Source: an uncultured Streptococcus sp. (GTDB taxonomy: Bacteria > Bacillota > Bacilli > Lactobacillales > Streptococcaceae). Taken from it: a DNA stretch of 27,361 nt. The notes beneath the pieces were generated by a model. That model made no database searches. It was given only the letters and a program-made list of their open reading frames with translations, and was not told the origin of the DNA. The first letter of the stretch is position 1. Every line of letters starts with the position of its first letter. The position numbers and the translations under genes are program-made. Shown here in pieces: positions 1 through 7,230 of the stretch. Location of the stretch: the NCBI GenBank assembly GCA_934196125.1, contig CAKPVT010000028.1:1-27361 (forward strand). Reading direction: 5' to 3'.

Positions 1-1559
1 TAGCTAAGGTCTTAAAATTGGACGTGTCACAAATAACTAAAGCTGATATGTCACGATTAATAAGCATGAATGGTAATAATGCTGGTATTGCGAGTTTAGC
101 GGGACTTCAATACGCTTCGAATTTATCAAATCTAGATTTGAGCAATAATCAAATCTCTGATCTCACTCCTTTACAGCATTTATCGAAGTTAACAAAACTA
201 TATTTGGACAAAAATCAAATTACTGATATCACTCCTTTAAGGGATTTATCGAATTTATCAAGTCTAGGTTTGAATGGTAATCAAGTCTCTGATCTCACTC
301 CTTTACAGCATTTATCGAATTTATCATTTCTAGCTTTGGGCGAAAATCAAGTCTCTGATATCACTCCTTTAAGGGATTTATCGAATTTATCATTGCTAAA
401 CTTGAATGGTAATCAGGTATCTGATCTTACTCCTTTACAGCATTTATCGAATTTATCAAAGCTATATTTGGGCAAGAATCAAATCACTGATATCACTCCT
501 TTAAGGGATTTATCAAATTTATCACTTCTAAACTTGGATAGTAATCAGGTATCTGATCTTACTCCTTTACAGCATTTATCGAATTTATCAGTGCTATATT
601 TGGGCAAGAATCAAATCACTGATATCACTCCTTTACAGCATTTATCGAATTTATCAGTGCTAACTTTGGGCTATAATCACATCTCTGATCTTACTCCTTT
701 AAGGGATTTATCGAATTTATCAGAGCTATATTTGATGTTTAATCACATCTCTGATCTCACTCCTTTACAGAATTTGAATTTAACACAGTTTTCTGCGTCA
801 GACCAAACCATTACACTTCCAACAATTTATGTTTTAAACAAGCAACCCTATTCAGCTTCAGTACAAACAGCAATAAAAAATCTAAATGGAACTACGCCGA
901 CTATTTCTCCACAAAATAATGATACATGGACAGGTGTTTATAATTCAGGAAAAGTGGAGTGGTCTAGTGCTAATCAAGTTCCGGAAACAGGAGATTTAGT
1001 TCTTACTTGGACTGACCAGAATACCCCTTTCACAGGGAAGTGTGTCCAACCTTATGTTTTGAGCAAAGCTAGTATAACTGCACATAACTCGACAATATAT
1101 GTAGGAGATAATTGGCAAGCTAGAGATAATTTTGATTCAGCACTGGATCATGATGGAAATCCTCTAGACTTTTCTAAAATCGCAGTATCGGGAACAGTAG
1201 ATACTAGTCGCCCCGGTGTATATTCCGTTGTATATAGCTATGACGGTTTAGAAGAAAAGGTAGAAGTGACAGTAGAAGAGAAACCATCTACTTCTGAGCC
1301 TTCTAAAGGAGAGGTGACACCAGAAGAGAAACCATCTGCTCCTGAGGCTTCTAAAGGAGAGGTGACACCAGAAGGGAAACCATCTACTCCTGAGCCTTCT
1401 AAAGGAGAGGTGCAAAGTAAGAAAGAAAAAGCATCAAAAAAATTACCAGCGACTGGTGAGAAAGATACCAAAATTTTAAGTGCAATTGGTTTAGGAATCT
1501 TGGCTATCTTGGCTATCTTGGGAACTTATATTAGTAGAAAAAAACGAAGTGATAGCTGA
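1..1559 (+). CDS. Internalin-like LRR surface protein with LPXTG anchor (5' partial)
   Basis: The reading frame is open to the left edge (AKVLKLDVSQITKADMSRL at the start), so the TTG at 18 is not the real start; the signal peptide and true start lie outside the window. Counting from that TTG, residues 35-252 hold ten 22-residue leucine-rich repeats of the internalin type (LSNLSxLxLxxNQISDLTPL). An Ig-like linker follows, then a bacterial Ig group-3-like domain (about 345-415), three 16-residue Pro/Glu/Lys-rich spacers (418-465), and a sortase signal: LPATG at 476-480, a hydrophobic helix and the tail SRKKRSDS. It is probably a cell-wall-anchored adhesin; the ligand cannot be read from sequence. 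A terminator follows at 1591, so it ends its own transcript. Confidence 0.9.
   Translation, partial: AKVLKLDVSQITKADMSRLISMNGNNAGIASLAGLQYASNLSNLDLSNNQISDLTPLQHLSKLTKLYLDKNQITDITPLRDLSNLSSLGLNGNQVSDLTPLQHLSNLSFLALGENQVSDITPLRDLSNLSLLNLNGNQVSDLTPLQHLSNLSKLYLGKNQITDITPLRDLSNLSLLNLDSNQVSDLTPLQHLSNLSVLYLGKNQITDITPLQHLSNLSVLTLGYNHISDLTPLRDLSNLSELYLMFNHISDLTPLQNLNLTQFSASDQTITLPTIYVLNKQPYSASVQTAIKNLNGTTPTISPQNNDTWTGVYNSGKVEWSSANQVPETGDLVLTWTDQNTPFTGKCVQPYVLSKASITAHNSTIYVGDNWQARDNFDSALDHDGNPLDFSKIAVSGTVDTSRPGVYSVVYSYDGLEEKVEVTVEEKPSTSEPSKGEVTPEEKPSAPEASKGEVTPEGKPSTPEPSKGEVQSKKEKASKKLPATGEKDTKILSAIGLGILAILAILGTYISRKKRSDS
120..773 (+). repeat. LRR coding repeats, 66-bp units in a 132-bp super-repeat
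   Basis: Ten 66-bp units encode 22-residue LRRs. Units 1-7 alternate strictly between endings TPLQH and TPLRD, giving a 132-bp (44-residue) super-period. Unit 8 breaks the alternation (QH after QH), followed by RD and QN. DNA such as 'cagcatttatcgaatttatc' recurs almost unchanged, which points to recent amplification by recombination or slippage. Confidence 0.9.
1269..1412 (+). repeat. Three 48-bp tandem repeats encoding the wall-spanning spacer
   Basis: Units at 1269-1316, 1317-1364 and 1365-1412 each encode TxEExPSxxEPSKGEV-type 16-mers. They lie just before the LPXTG signal, where Gram-positive adhesins carry a Pro-rich wall-spanning stalk. Near-identity suggests copy-number variation. 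Confidence 0.85.
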
Positions 1560-1590
1560 AACAATGGCTCGTCATTTTACCTGAATTGAC

Positions 1591-1634
1591 TGACAGAAGG
1601 GAAATATATTTAGTTTTCCTTTCTGTCATGTTTT
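1591..1634 (+). terminator. Rho-independent terminator of the LRR gene
   Basis: TGACAGAAGGGAAA (1591-1604) pairs with TTTTCCTTTCTGTCA (1614-1628) around a short AT-rich loop, and a TGTTTT run follows. Confidence 0.75.
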
Positions 1635-1637
1635 AGC

Positions 1638-1659
1638 GGCTCTTTGTCAACTGCAGTGG
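1638..1659. repeat. Solo ISL3-type terminal inverted repeat
   Basis: GGCTCTTTGTCAACTGCAGT resembles the terminal repeats of streptococcal ISL3-family elements (recalled, not searched). A related GGTTCTTTGTCAAA sits beside the ISL3 transposase remnant at 12875. No transposase lies beside this copy, and it abuts the amylase fragment, so it is probably a deletion scar. Confidence 0.5.
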
Positions 1660-2023
1660 TGCACAATATCCACAAAATACAGGATTTGATTTTAAAGCAG
1701 AAGGTGTTTATTCTAAAGACGGTTTTGTTGCAGATGTTCTTGAAGGAATGACACGTATTTCATTTGATAATCCTGGTGGTTGAGATAGCGCAAATCTCTA
1801 TGCTTATTATGGTAATCCAGTCCAAATGCCACTTGGTGCGTGGCCTGGTTAAGCCATGACAAAAGATGCTCAAGGTAATTTCTATATTGATCTCCCAGAG
1901 GAATACCTTGATTTAAACGTTACAATCATCTTTAGGCAACCTAGTACTAGTAACCAATTCCCAGCTAGTATCGGCTTTGATTTGGTAAAATCAAGCAATT
2001 ATAACAAAGATGGTTTGAAATGA
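1646..2023 (+). pseudogene. C-terminal fragment of a secreted alpha-amylase (CBM26 starch-binding modules)
   Basis: One continuous frame encodes the end of one starch-binding module (AQYPQNTGFDFKAEGVYSKD) and nearly all of a second (ISFDNPGG*DSANLYAYYGN...) before a natural TGA at 2021. Two in-frame stops interrupt it, TGA at 1781 (replacing a Trp codon) and TAA at 1850. The catalytic domain is absent. The text resembles the tandem CBM26 modules at the C-terminus of the S. bovis-group wall-associated alpha-amylase (from memory). The 5' edge coincides with an ISL3-like terminus, so an IS-mediated deletion may have removed the rest. The gene's own terminator still follows. Confidence 0.8.
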
Positions 2024-2068
2024 TGATAGGACTTCTGATGAGAACTAGTCCTTAACACTCTTCCTTGA

Positions 2069-2101
2069 AGAAGTAGCTTTACCCCGAGCTACTTCTTTTT
2101 T
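2069..2101 (+). terminator. Terminator of the decayed amylase gene
   Basis: GAAGTAGCT (2070-2078) pairs perfectly with AGCTACTTC (2087-2095) around an 8-nt loop, followed by six T. Confidence 0.85.
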
Positions 2102-2222
2102 ATGAGAAAATCAATCTTGCTATCAGTTAAACACTAAAAAATGATAAAAGTTGACCTGTTAAATTCTTGAGATAGCGGGGATGAGTGTTGTAAAGCGTAC
2201 AGTAGCGGGCTTTATTTTATTA

Positions 2223-2231
2223 TGGTATAAT
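2223..2231 (+). promoter_or_regulatory. Extended -10 promoter for ybeY-dgkA-era
   Basis: TGGTATAAT carries the TGn extension and a perfect -10 hexamer 34 nt before the ybeY ATG. No good -35 box is visible at 17 bp. The rest of 2102-2222 shows no gene. Confidence 0.65.
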
Positions 2232-2265
2232 AGCCTTGATATAATTAGTTTGAAAGAAGATTTAT

Positions 2266-2763
2266 ATGTACGTTGAAATGATAGATGAAACTGGTCAAGT
2301 TTTAGAAGCAATTAAAAAACAAACCCTTGATTTATTACAATTTGCAGCTGAAAAGACAGGTAAAGACAATAAAGAAATGGCCGTGACTTTTGTGACAAAT
2401 GAACGTAGTCATGAGTTGAACTTGGAGTACCGTGACACAGACCGTCCAACAGATGTTATCAGCTTAGAATACAAACCAGAATCAAGTCTGTCATTTTCAG
2501 AAGAAGACTTAGAAGAAAATCTTGAACTGGCTGAAATGCTAGATGAATTTGATGCTTACATCGGTGAATTATTCATTTCGGTTGATAAAGCGCGTGAACA
2601 AGCAGAAGAATATGGACATTCATTTGAACGTGAAATGGGATTCCTTGCAGTACATGGCTTTTTACATATCAATGGTTATGATCATTACACCCCTGAAGAA
2701 GAAAAAGAAATGTTTACTTTACAGGAAGAGATTTTAACTGCCTATGGACTCAAGAGACAATAA
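2266..2763 (+). CDS. ybeY: Endoribonuclease YbeY (rRNA maturation factor)
   Basis: This 165-residue single-domain metalloprotein acts in 16S rRNA 3' maturation and late 30S quality control. The family signature HGxxHxxGxDH is intact as HGFLHINGYDH, so the three zinc ligands are H130, H134 and H140. The start ATG has a GAAAGAAGA ribosome-binding site about 5 nt upstream. Its 3' end overlaps dgkA by 20 nt, and the ybeY-dgkA-era order is the usual streptococcal operon, pairing two ribosome-biogenesis factors. Length is normal and nothing is missing. Confidence 0.96.
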   Translation: MYVEMIDETGQVLEAIKKQTLDLLQFAAEKTGKDNKEMAVTFVTNERSHELNLEYRDTDRPTDVISLEYKPESSLSFSEEDLEENLELAEMLDEFDAYIGELFISVDKAREQAEEYGHSFEREMGFLAVHGFLHINGYDHYTPEEEKEMFTLQEEILTAYGLKRQ

Positions 2764-3151
2764 TTCACCTAAAAAGTGGAAAAATCGCACGTTAGTAGCG
2801 AGTATGGAATTTGCCATTACAGGTATTATTACAGCCTTCAAAGAAGAAAGAAACATGCGCAAGCATATGGTTTCAGCTATTTTGGCGATTATAGCTGGCG
2901 CTGTTTTTCGAATTTCGGCGATTGAGTGGCTCTTTTTGCTACTGGCAATCTTTTTAGTCATCACGTTTGAAATCATTAATTCGGCGATTGAAAATGTGGT
3001 TGATCTTGCTAGCAATTATCATTTTTCAATGTTGGCTAAAAATGCTAAGGATATGGCAGCAGCTGCGGTTTTAGTCATTTCAGGCTATGCTGTTTTAACA
3101 GGATTGATTATTTTTGTACCGAAAATTATTGCCTTGATTTTTGGTGAATAG
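2744..3151 (+). CDS. dgkA: Undecaprenol/diacylglycerol kinase
   Basis: This 135-residue integral membrane kinase of the DgkA family has three hydrophobic helices (about 43-56, 60-80 and 106-127) after an amphipathic N-terminus. The family motifs are present: the Glu in KEERN (35), the EIINSAIE signature at 76-83 and KNAKDMAAAAV near 99-109. In Gram-positives the preferred lipid substrate is undecaprenol, which feeds the lipid carrier pool for wall synthesis. The ATG lies inside the ybeY 3' end, behind AGGAAGAG, so translation is likely coupled. Codon 1 could instead be the internal ATG at residue 21, but the overlap fits the operon. Confidence 0.93.
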   Translation: MDSRDNNSPKKWKNRTLVASMEFAITGIITAFKEERNMRKHMVSAILAIIAGAVFRISAIEWLFLLLAIFLVITFEIINSAIENVVDLASNYHFSMLAKNAKDMAAAAVLVISGYAVLTGLIIFVPKIIALIFGE

Positions 3152-3175
3152 CCAAAACTTAGTTAGAGAGAATTG

Positions 3176-3209
3176 AAAGGAGTAGGGCGTTTAACGTCCT
3201 TTATATCAT
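3176..3209 (+). promoter_or_regulatory. Split ribosome-binding site of era with intervening hairpin
   Basis: A strong AAAGGAG (3176-3182) lies 27 nt before the era ATG instead of 5-10. Between them GGGCGT (3185-3190) pairs with ACGTCC (3194-3199) around loop TTA. Folding leaves about 12 unpaired nt between Shine-Dalgarno and ATG. A mutually exclusive fold, AAAGGA with TCCTTT (3197-3202), would instead hide the Shine-Dalgarno. The effect on translation is inference. Confidence 0.55.
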
Positions 3210-4106
3210 ATGTTTAAATCAGGTTTTGTAGCGATTTTAGGTCGCCCAAATGTTGGGAAATCAACATTTTTAAATCATGTTATGGGGCAAAAAATTGCTA
3301 TCATGAGTGATAAAGCTCAAACAACTCGTAATAAAATTATGGGAATTTACACGACGGATACGGAACAGATTGTCTTTATTGACACACCTGGGATTCATAA
3401 GCCCAAAAATGCACTTGGTGATTTCATGGTGGAATCTGCTTACAGCACTCTTCGTGAAGTTGAAACAGTCCTTTTTATGGTGCCTGCTGATGAAAAGCGT
3501 GGTAAGGGTGATGATATGATTATCGAGCGCTTGAAGGCTGCTAAAATTCCTGTTATCTTAGTCATTAATAAGATTGACAAAGTGCACCCAGACCAACTTT
3601 TGGAACAAATTGATGATTTCCGTAGTCAAATGGATTTCAAAGAAATTGTGCCAATTTCAGCTCTTCAAGGGAACAATGTTGAAACATTGATGAACATTTT
3701 GAAAGATAATTTGGAGGAAGGGTTCCAATATTTCCCTGAGGACCAAATTACTGACCACCCAGAACGTTTCTTGGTGTCAGAAATGATTCGTGAAAAAATC
3801 TTGAAATTGACTGAACAAGAAGTGCCACATTCTGTTGCGGTTATCGTTGAGTCTATGAAACGTGACCCTGAAACGGATAAAGTGCATATCCGTGCGACAA
3901 TTATGGTTGAACGTGATAGCCAAAAAGGGATTATTATCGGTAAGCAGGGGGCAATGCTCAAGCAAATCGGTAAAATGGCACGTCGTGATATTGAAATCAT
4001 GCTTGGTGACAAAGTTTACCTTGAAACATGGGTTAAAGTTAAGAAAAATTGGCGTGATAAAAAACTTGACCTTGCTGACTTTGGTTACAACGAGAAAGAA
4101 TATTAA
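3210..4106 (+). CDS. era: GTPase Era
   Basis: This essential 298-residue GTPase binds the 3' end of 16S rRNA and helps 30S assembly at the membrane-cytosol interface. The G1 P-loop GRPNVGKST is at 11-19, G2 threonines at 38-39, G3 DTPG at 58-61, G4 NKID at 120-123 and G5 SAL at 150-152. The C-terminal KH domain carries IIIGKQG (GKQG 244-247). The start is certain because FKSGFVAILGRPNVGKS is the conserved N-terminus. It ends the ybeY-dgkA-era operon. The leader is odd, with the Shine-Dalgarno 27 nt away across a hairpin. Confidence 0.97.
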   Translation: MFKSGFVAILGRPNVGKSTFLNHVMGQKIAIMSDKAQTTRNKIMGIYTTDTEQIVFIDTPGIHKPKNALGDFMVESAYSTLREVETVLFMVPADEKRGKGDDMIIERLKAAKIPVILVINKIDKVHPDQLLEQIDDFRSQMDFKEIVPISALQGNNVETLMNILKDNLEEGFQYFPEDQITDHPERFLVSEMIREKILKLTEQEVPHSVAVIVESMKRDPETDKVHIRATIMVERDSQKGIIIGKQGAMLKQIGKMARRDIEIMLGDKVYLETWVKVKKNWRDKKLDLADFGYNEKEY

Positions 4107-4141
4107 GCGTAGCCTAGGTAGCTTTGTCAAAGATAACACTA

Positions 4142-4177
4142 AAGCAGAGTGTTTGCTTAAAAGCAGCACTCTGTTTT
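4142..4177 (+). terminator. Terminator after era
   Basis: CAGAGTG (4145-4151) pairs with CACTCTG (4167-4173), with an inner TGCT/AGCA extension, and TTTTAT follows. The same bases contain the likely mutM promoter. Confidence 0.75.
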
Positions 4178-4182
4178 ATAAT
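4153..4182 (+). promoter_or_regulatory. Probable mutM-coaE promoter embedded in the era terminator
   Basis: TTGCTT (4153-4158), an 18-bp spacer and TATAAT (4177-4182). The -35 lies in the terminator loop and the -10 follows its U-tract, so termination and re-initiation share the same bases. Confidence 0.5.
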
Positions 4183-4222
4183 AAGCGTAGAAATGCTCAA
4201 TCAAGAATTAAATGAATTTTAG

Positions 4223-4355
4223 AAAGGAGAGGGATTTGTTCGTGTTACATTGAACACGGACTAAAGGCTGTGTAAAATAGATAGATCATCAGAAATCAGG
4301 ATTTCTGATGACCTCCTAATTTTACTTTGCCTTTTACGTCCTTTGTATCAGAAAT
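4223..4355 (+). promoter_or_regulatory. Highly structured mutM leader between Shine-Dalgarno and ATG
   Basis: AAAGGAG (4223-4229) is 126 nt upstream of the mutM ATG. A first stem pairs 4238-4246 with 4253-4261 (9 bp, one wobble, 6-nt loop). A nested palindrome spans 4258-4341: GGAC/GTCC, AAAGGC/GCCTTT, GTAAAAT/ATTTTAC and a perfect 12-bp stem, 4286-4297 with 4300-4311, separated by symmetrical 3:3 and 7:7 internal loops. The two structures share GGAC and are mutually exclusive. CTCCT at 4313-4317 could also pair with the Shine-Dalgarno. No credible Shine-Dalgarno lies close to the ATG. Confidence 0.6.
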
Positions 4356-5177
4356 ATGCCTGAATTACCTGAGGTTGAGACGGTTAGACGTGGCTTGGAG
4401 AGTCTGATTGTTGGTCGAAAAATTGTAGCTGTTGATGTTCGTGTGCCTAAGATTGTCAAAACAGATTTGGTGGCATTTGAGACTGAGATTTTGTGGCAAA
4501 TGTTTCAGAATATTGGAAGGCGTGGAAAATATTTACTATTAATGTTGGATAAGCAGGTGATCATTTCTCATTTGCGAATGGAAGGTAAGTATTTGCTTTT
4601 TCCAGAACAGGTGCCTGATAACAAACATTTTCATGTTCTTTTTCAACTTGATGATGGGTCAACATTGGTTTATCAAGATGTTCGTAAGTTTGGAACAATG
4701 GAGTTGCTGTATCCAAATCAGATAGAGGCTTATTTTCAAAAGAAAAAGCTTGGTCCTGAACCGACAAAGGGAATATTTGACTTATCAGACTTTACTAGAA
4801 AATTGAAAGCTTCCAAGAAGATTATCAAGCCTTATCTTTTAGACCAAACCTTGGTTGTGGGGCTTGGAAATATTTACGTTGATGAGGCGCTTTGGGCAGC
4901 GAAAATTCACCCAGAGCGTGTCAGTTTAAGTTTGACAGATTCGGAAATAGCTTTGTTGCATGGCGAGATTATTCGGATTTTGCAGCTAGGAATTGCTAAA
5001 GGTGGAACAACAATCAGAACATATCATAATGCCTTTGGTGAGGATGGCAATATGCAACAGTTTTTGCAAGTTTACGGTAAGACGGGCGAACCTTGCCCAC
5101 GTTGTGCAACGCCGATTGAAAAAATCAAAGTAGGAGGTCGTGGGACACATCTTTGTCCTGCATGTCAAAAACGATGA
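4356..5177 (+). CDS. mutM: Formamidopyrimidine-DNA glycosylase (Fpg/MutM)
   Basis: This bifunctional base-excision-repair glycosylase/AP lyase removes 8-oxoguanine and formamidopyrimidines. It has 273 residues, the usual length. The N-terminus MPELPEVETVRRGL contains the catalytic Pro2 and Glu3, which fixes the start because Pro2 must be N-terminal after Met removal. The LRMEGKY loop, an H2TH region ending VVGLGNIYVDEALW and a C-terminal zinc finger (C247, C250, C267, C270, with the conserved Arg262 in GGRGTH) are present. It overlaps coaE by ATGA at 5174-5177, giving translational coupling. Its long leader is the odd feature. Confidence 0.97.
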   Translation: MPELPEVETVRRGLESLIVGRKIVAVDVRVPKIVKTDLVAFETEILWQMFQNIGRRGKYLLLMLDKQVIISHLRMEGKYLLFPEQVPDNKHFHVLFQLDDGSTLVYQDVRKFGTMELLYPNQIEAYFQKKKLGPEPTKGIFDLSDFTRKLKASKKIIKPYLLDQTLVVGLGNIYVDEALWAAKIHPERVSLSLTDSEIALLHGEIIRILQLGIAKGGTTIRTYHNAFGEDGNMQQFLQVYGKTGEPCPRCATPIEKIKVGGRGTHLCPACQKR

Positions 5178-5767
5178 CAAAAATTATTGGAATCACGGGC
5201 GGAATTGCTTCAGGAAAATCAACAGTTGTGGCTGAAATTCGAAAGCAGGGCTATCAGGTTATTGATGCAGATCAAGTTGTGCATGAATTGCAAAAAAAAG
5301 GGGGCAAGTTGTATCAAACTTTAGTTGAATGGCTTGGAAATAACATCCTGCAAGAAAACGGAGAGCTTGACCGTCAAAAATTAGGACATGCTATTTTTGG
5401 AAATAAAGAGGTGATGGCAAAATCGTCAAGGTTGCAAAATGAGATTATTCGCCAAGAATTAGCTAATCGTCGGAATCAATTAGCCCAGACAGAGGAAGTT
5501 TTTTTCATGGATATTCCGCTGTTGATTGAGCTTGATTATATGGATTGGTTTGATGAGGTCTGGTTAGTTTATGTTGATGAAAAGACGCAGTTAGACCGTT
5601 TAGTGGTGCGAAATCATTACACGCGTTCTGAAGCACAAAAGCGCATAGTGAGTCAGATGTCAACAGAAGCTAAAAAAGCTTACGCTGATAAATTACTAGA
5701 CAATCGTGGTAATCTACAAGCGCTAAAAGGGCAGGTTGACCGATTGTTACACACATTATCGGACTGA
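5174..5767 (+). CDS. coaE: Dephospho-CoA kinase
   Basis: This cytosolic P-loop kinase phosphorylates dephospho-CoA in the last step of coenzyme A synthesis. I chose ATG 5174 because it overlaps the mutM TGA as ATGA and gives the family N-terminus MTKIIGITGGIASGKST; an upstream in-frame TTG at 5153 would only add MutM-overlapping residues. The Walker A GGIASGKS lies at 9-16. The CoA/lid region carries DADQVVHEL and FMDIPLLIEL, and VYVDEKTQLDRLVVRN follows. Its 197 residues are normal for the family. The mutM-coaE pair is typical of streptococci. Confidence 0.95.
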   Translation: MTKIIGITGGIASGKSTVVAEIRKQGYQVIDADQVVHELQKKGGKLYQTLVEWLGNNILQENGELDRQKLGHAIFGNKEVMAKSSRLQNEIIRQELANRRNQLAQTEEVFFMDIPLLIELDYMDWFDEVWLVYVDEKTQLDRLVVRNHYTRSEAQKRIVSQMSTEAKKAYADKLLDNRGNLQALKGQVDRLLHTLSD

Positions 5768-5842
5768 TTTTTAGTTTTATTTTTAGTGATTAAAAAAACA
5801 ATACTTGTATAGGCAACTTTCTTTCTCATTTGACTAATATTG

Positions 5843-5851
5843 TGCTATAAT
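5843..5851 (+). promoter_or_regulatory. Extended -10 promoter ahead of the MFS pseudogene and rpmG
   Basis: TGCTATAAT provides a TGn extension and a perfect -10. Downstream, AAACCTT and AAGGTTTTT (about 5877-5911) could form a weak attenuator-like hairpin. No convincing -35 box. Confidence 0.5.
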
Positions 5852-5937
5852 GTAAGCTATTTTGACAAACCAAACTAAACCTTGAAATAAAGCCTATTTT
5901 AAAAGGTTTTTGAATTTATTGAAACGATTTTTTTGGT

Positions 5938-7049
5938 ATTTTTTGGAAACAGAACTTGCGGGTAGCTTGGCTTGGTAACTTTTTTATTGGGGCAAGCTTT
6001 TCACTTGTCATGCCTTTTATGGCTTTATATGTTGAACAACTTGGATCACCTAAAAATAAGGTAGAATGGTATGCTGGTTTAGCGGTGTCACTATCAGCTT
6101 TGACTTCGGCTCTTATTGCTCCAGTATGGGGACGTTTGGCAGACCGTTATGGTCGTAAACCAATGATGGTAAGAGCGAGTTTGGTGATGACTTTTACCAT
6201 GGGGGTTAGCTTTTGTTCCTAACGTTTTTTGGTTATTAGTCTTGCGTATCTTGAACGGTTTGTTTTCTGGTTGTATCCCTAATTCAACAGCCTTGATTGC
6301 CAGTCAAGCTCCCAAAAATCGTTCAGGTTATGCACTTGGAACACTAGCAACTGGTGTTATCGGTGGTAGTTTGGTAGGACCGTTATTGGGTGGTGTTCTT
6401 GCTGAAATCTTGGGTATTCGTCAAGTTTTTCTTTTGGTCGGCTTTATTTTATTGATTTGTAATCTGATGACCGTTTTTTCTTGTTAAAGAAGATTTTCAA
6501 CCAGTTACTAAGGCAGAAGCTCTGTCAACACGTGAGCTATTCTCCTCAATTAAGGATAAGCAAATTTTAATTGGTCTTTTTGTGACTAGCATGATTATCC
6601 AAGTATCAGCACAATCTATACTAGGATTTTCAAGTATGCTCTCAAGCTCGACTCTTGGGAGAATTGGTGATAGAATAGGTAATCATAGATTACTTTTGAT
6701 TGCTCTATTTTATAGCTTTAATATGTATGTGCTTTGCGCCCTTGCTCAGAATTCATTGCAATTAGGTATTGTCCGCTTCTTATATGGTTTTGGTACAGGT
6801 GCGTTGATGCCGAGTATCAATTCATTGTTGACTAAAATCACACCACGTGAGGGAATTTCACGTATTTTTAGCTATAATCAATTGTTTATGAATATGGGAC
6901 AAGTTATTGGACCTTTTATTGGATCAGAAATCGCAACTGGTTTGGGATATCGTTCGATTTTCTACGTGACTAGTCTTATTGTTTTTGTAAACTTTGTCTG
7001 GAGCCTTATTAATTTTAGAAAATACTTGAAAGTTAAGGAAATCGTGTGA
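5938..7049 (+). pseudogene. Decayed MFS multidrug efflux pump (PmrA-like)
   Basis: Three pieces in shifting frames reconstruct one major-facilitator protein. The first (RVAWLGNFFIGASFSLVMPF..., with the motif-A-like WGRLADRYGRKP) stops at 6222. The second (RILNGLFSGCIPNSTALIAS...) stops at 6487, where the frame needed for LVKEDFQPVTKAEALS lies one base away. The third runs to 7049. A stretch of about 30 residues after QVSAQSI is missing, compared with the family as I recall it, and the start is uncertain: ATT at 5938 precedes the expected FWKQNLRVAW, perhaps a mutated ATG. The position between coaE and rpmG matches streptococcal pmrA. Nonfunctional as written. Confidence 0.85.
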
Positions 7050-7192
7050 GAATAAAGATTAATTTAAAATGCAGCAGTTGTGGCAGTAAGAATTATTTGA
7101 CAAGTAAAAATAAAACAACTCATCCAGAGCGTATTCAGGTCTTAAAATATTGTCCGAAAGAGCGAAAAGTGACCTTACATATTGAAACTTAG
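7046..7192 (+). CDS. rpmG: 50S ribosomal protein L33
   Basis: This 48-residue gene starts at GTG 7046 and overlaps the MFS stop (gtgTGA). The product VRIKINLKCSSCGSKNYLTSKNK... continues through THPERIQVLKYCPKERKVTLHIET. It has the L33 zinc-ribbon CxxC near the N-terminus, while the second pair is reduced to one Cys (YCPKE), so the ribbon is incomplete. AAGGAAA lies just upstream. L33 binds near the ribosomal E site. The rpmG-secG-rnr-smpB order is conserved in streptococci. Termination at the MFS stop may feed re-initiation here, and the frameshifted pump could weaken that coupling. Streptococci usually carry more than one L33 paralogue. Confidence 0.88.
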   Translation: MRIKINLKCSSCGSKNYLTSKNKTTHPERIQVLKYCPKERKVTLHIET

Positions 7193-7210
7193 GAATTTTT
7201 ATGTTAGAAT
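7182..7210 (+). promoter_or_regulatory. Promoter for secG inside the 3' end of rpmG
   Basis: TTGAAA (7182-7187), a 17-bp spacer and TAGAAT (7205-7210) preceded by TGT as an extended -10. This gives secG its own start despite decay of the upstream pump. Confidence 0.65.
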
Positions 7211-7230
7211 AATCAAGACCATAGTGTAGG

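Noticed and set aside
120..773. Periodic repeats resembling an array
   Set aside because: Repeats are contiguous, in frame and encode LRRs, with no spacers; not CRISPR.
1238..1471. Minus-strand open frame of 77 codons across the Pro/Glu-rich repeats
   Set aside because: It mirrors the 48-bp repeats of the plus-strand LPXTG gene and has no ribosome-binding site; an antisense shadow.
3665..4169. Several frames on both strands inside and after era
   Set aside because: All overlap the intact era gene out of frame or antisense.
5877..5911. Hairpin AAACCTT/AAGGTTTTT before the MFS pseudogene as an attenuator
   Set aside because: Short stem, large loop and only a short T-run; too weak to call as a separate feature.
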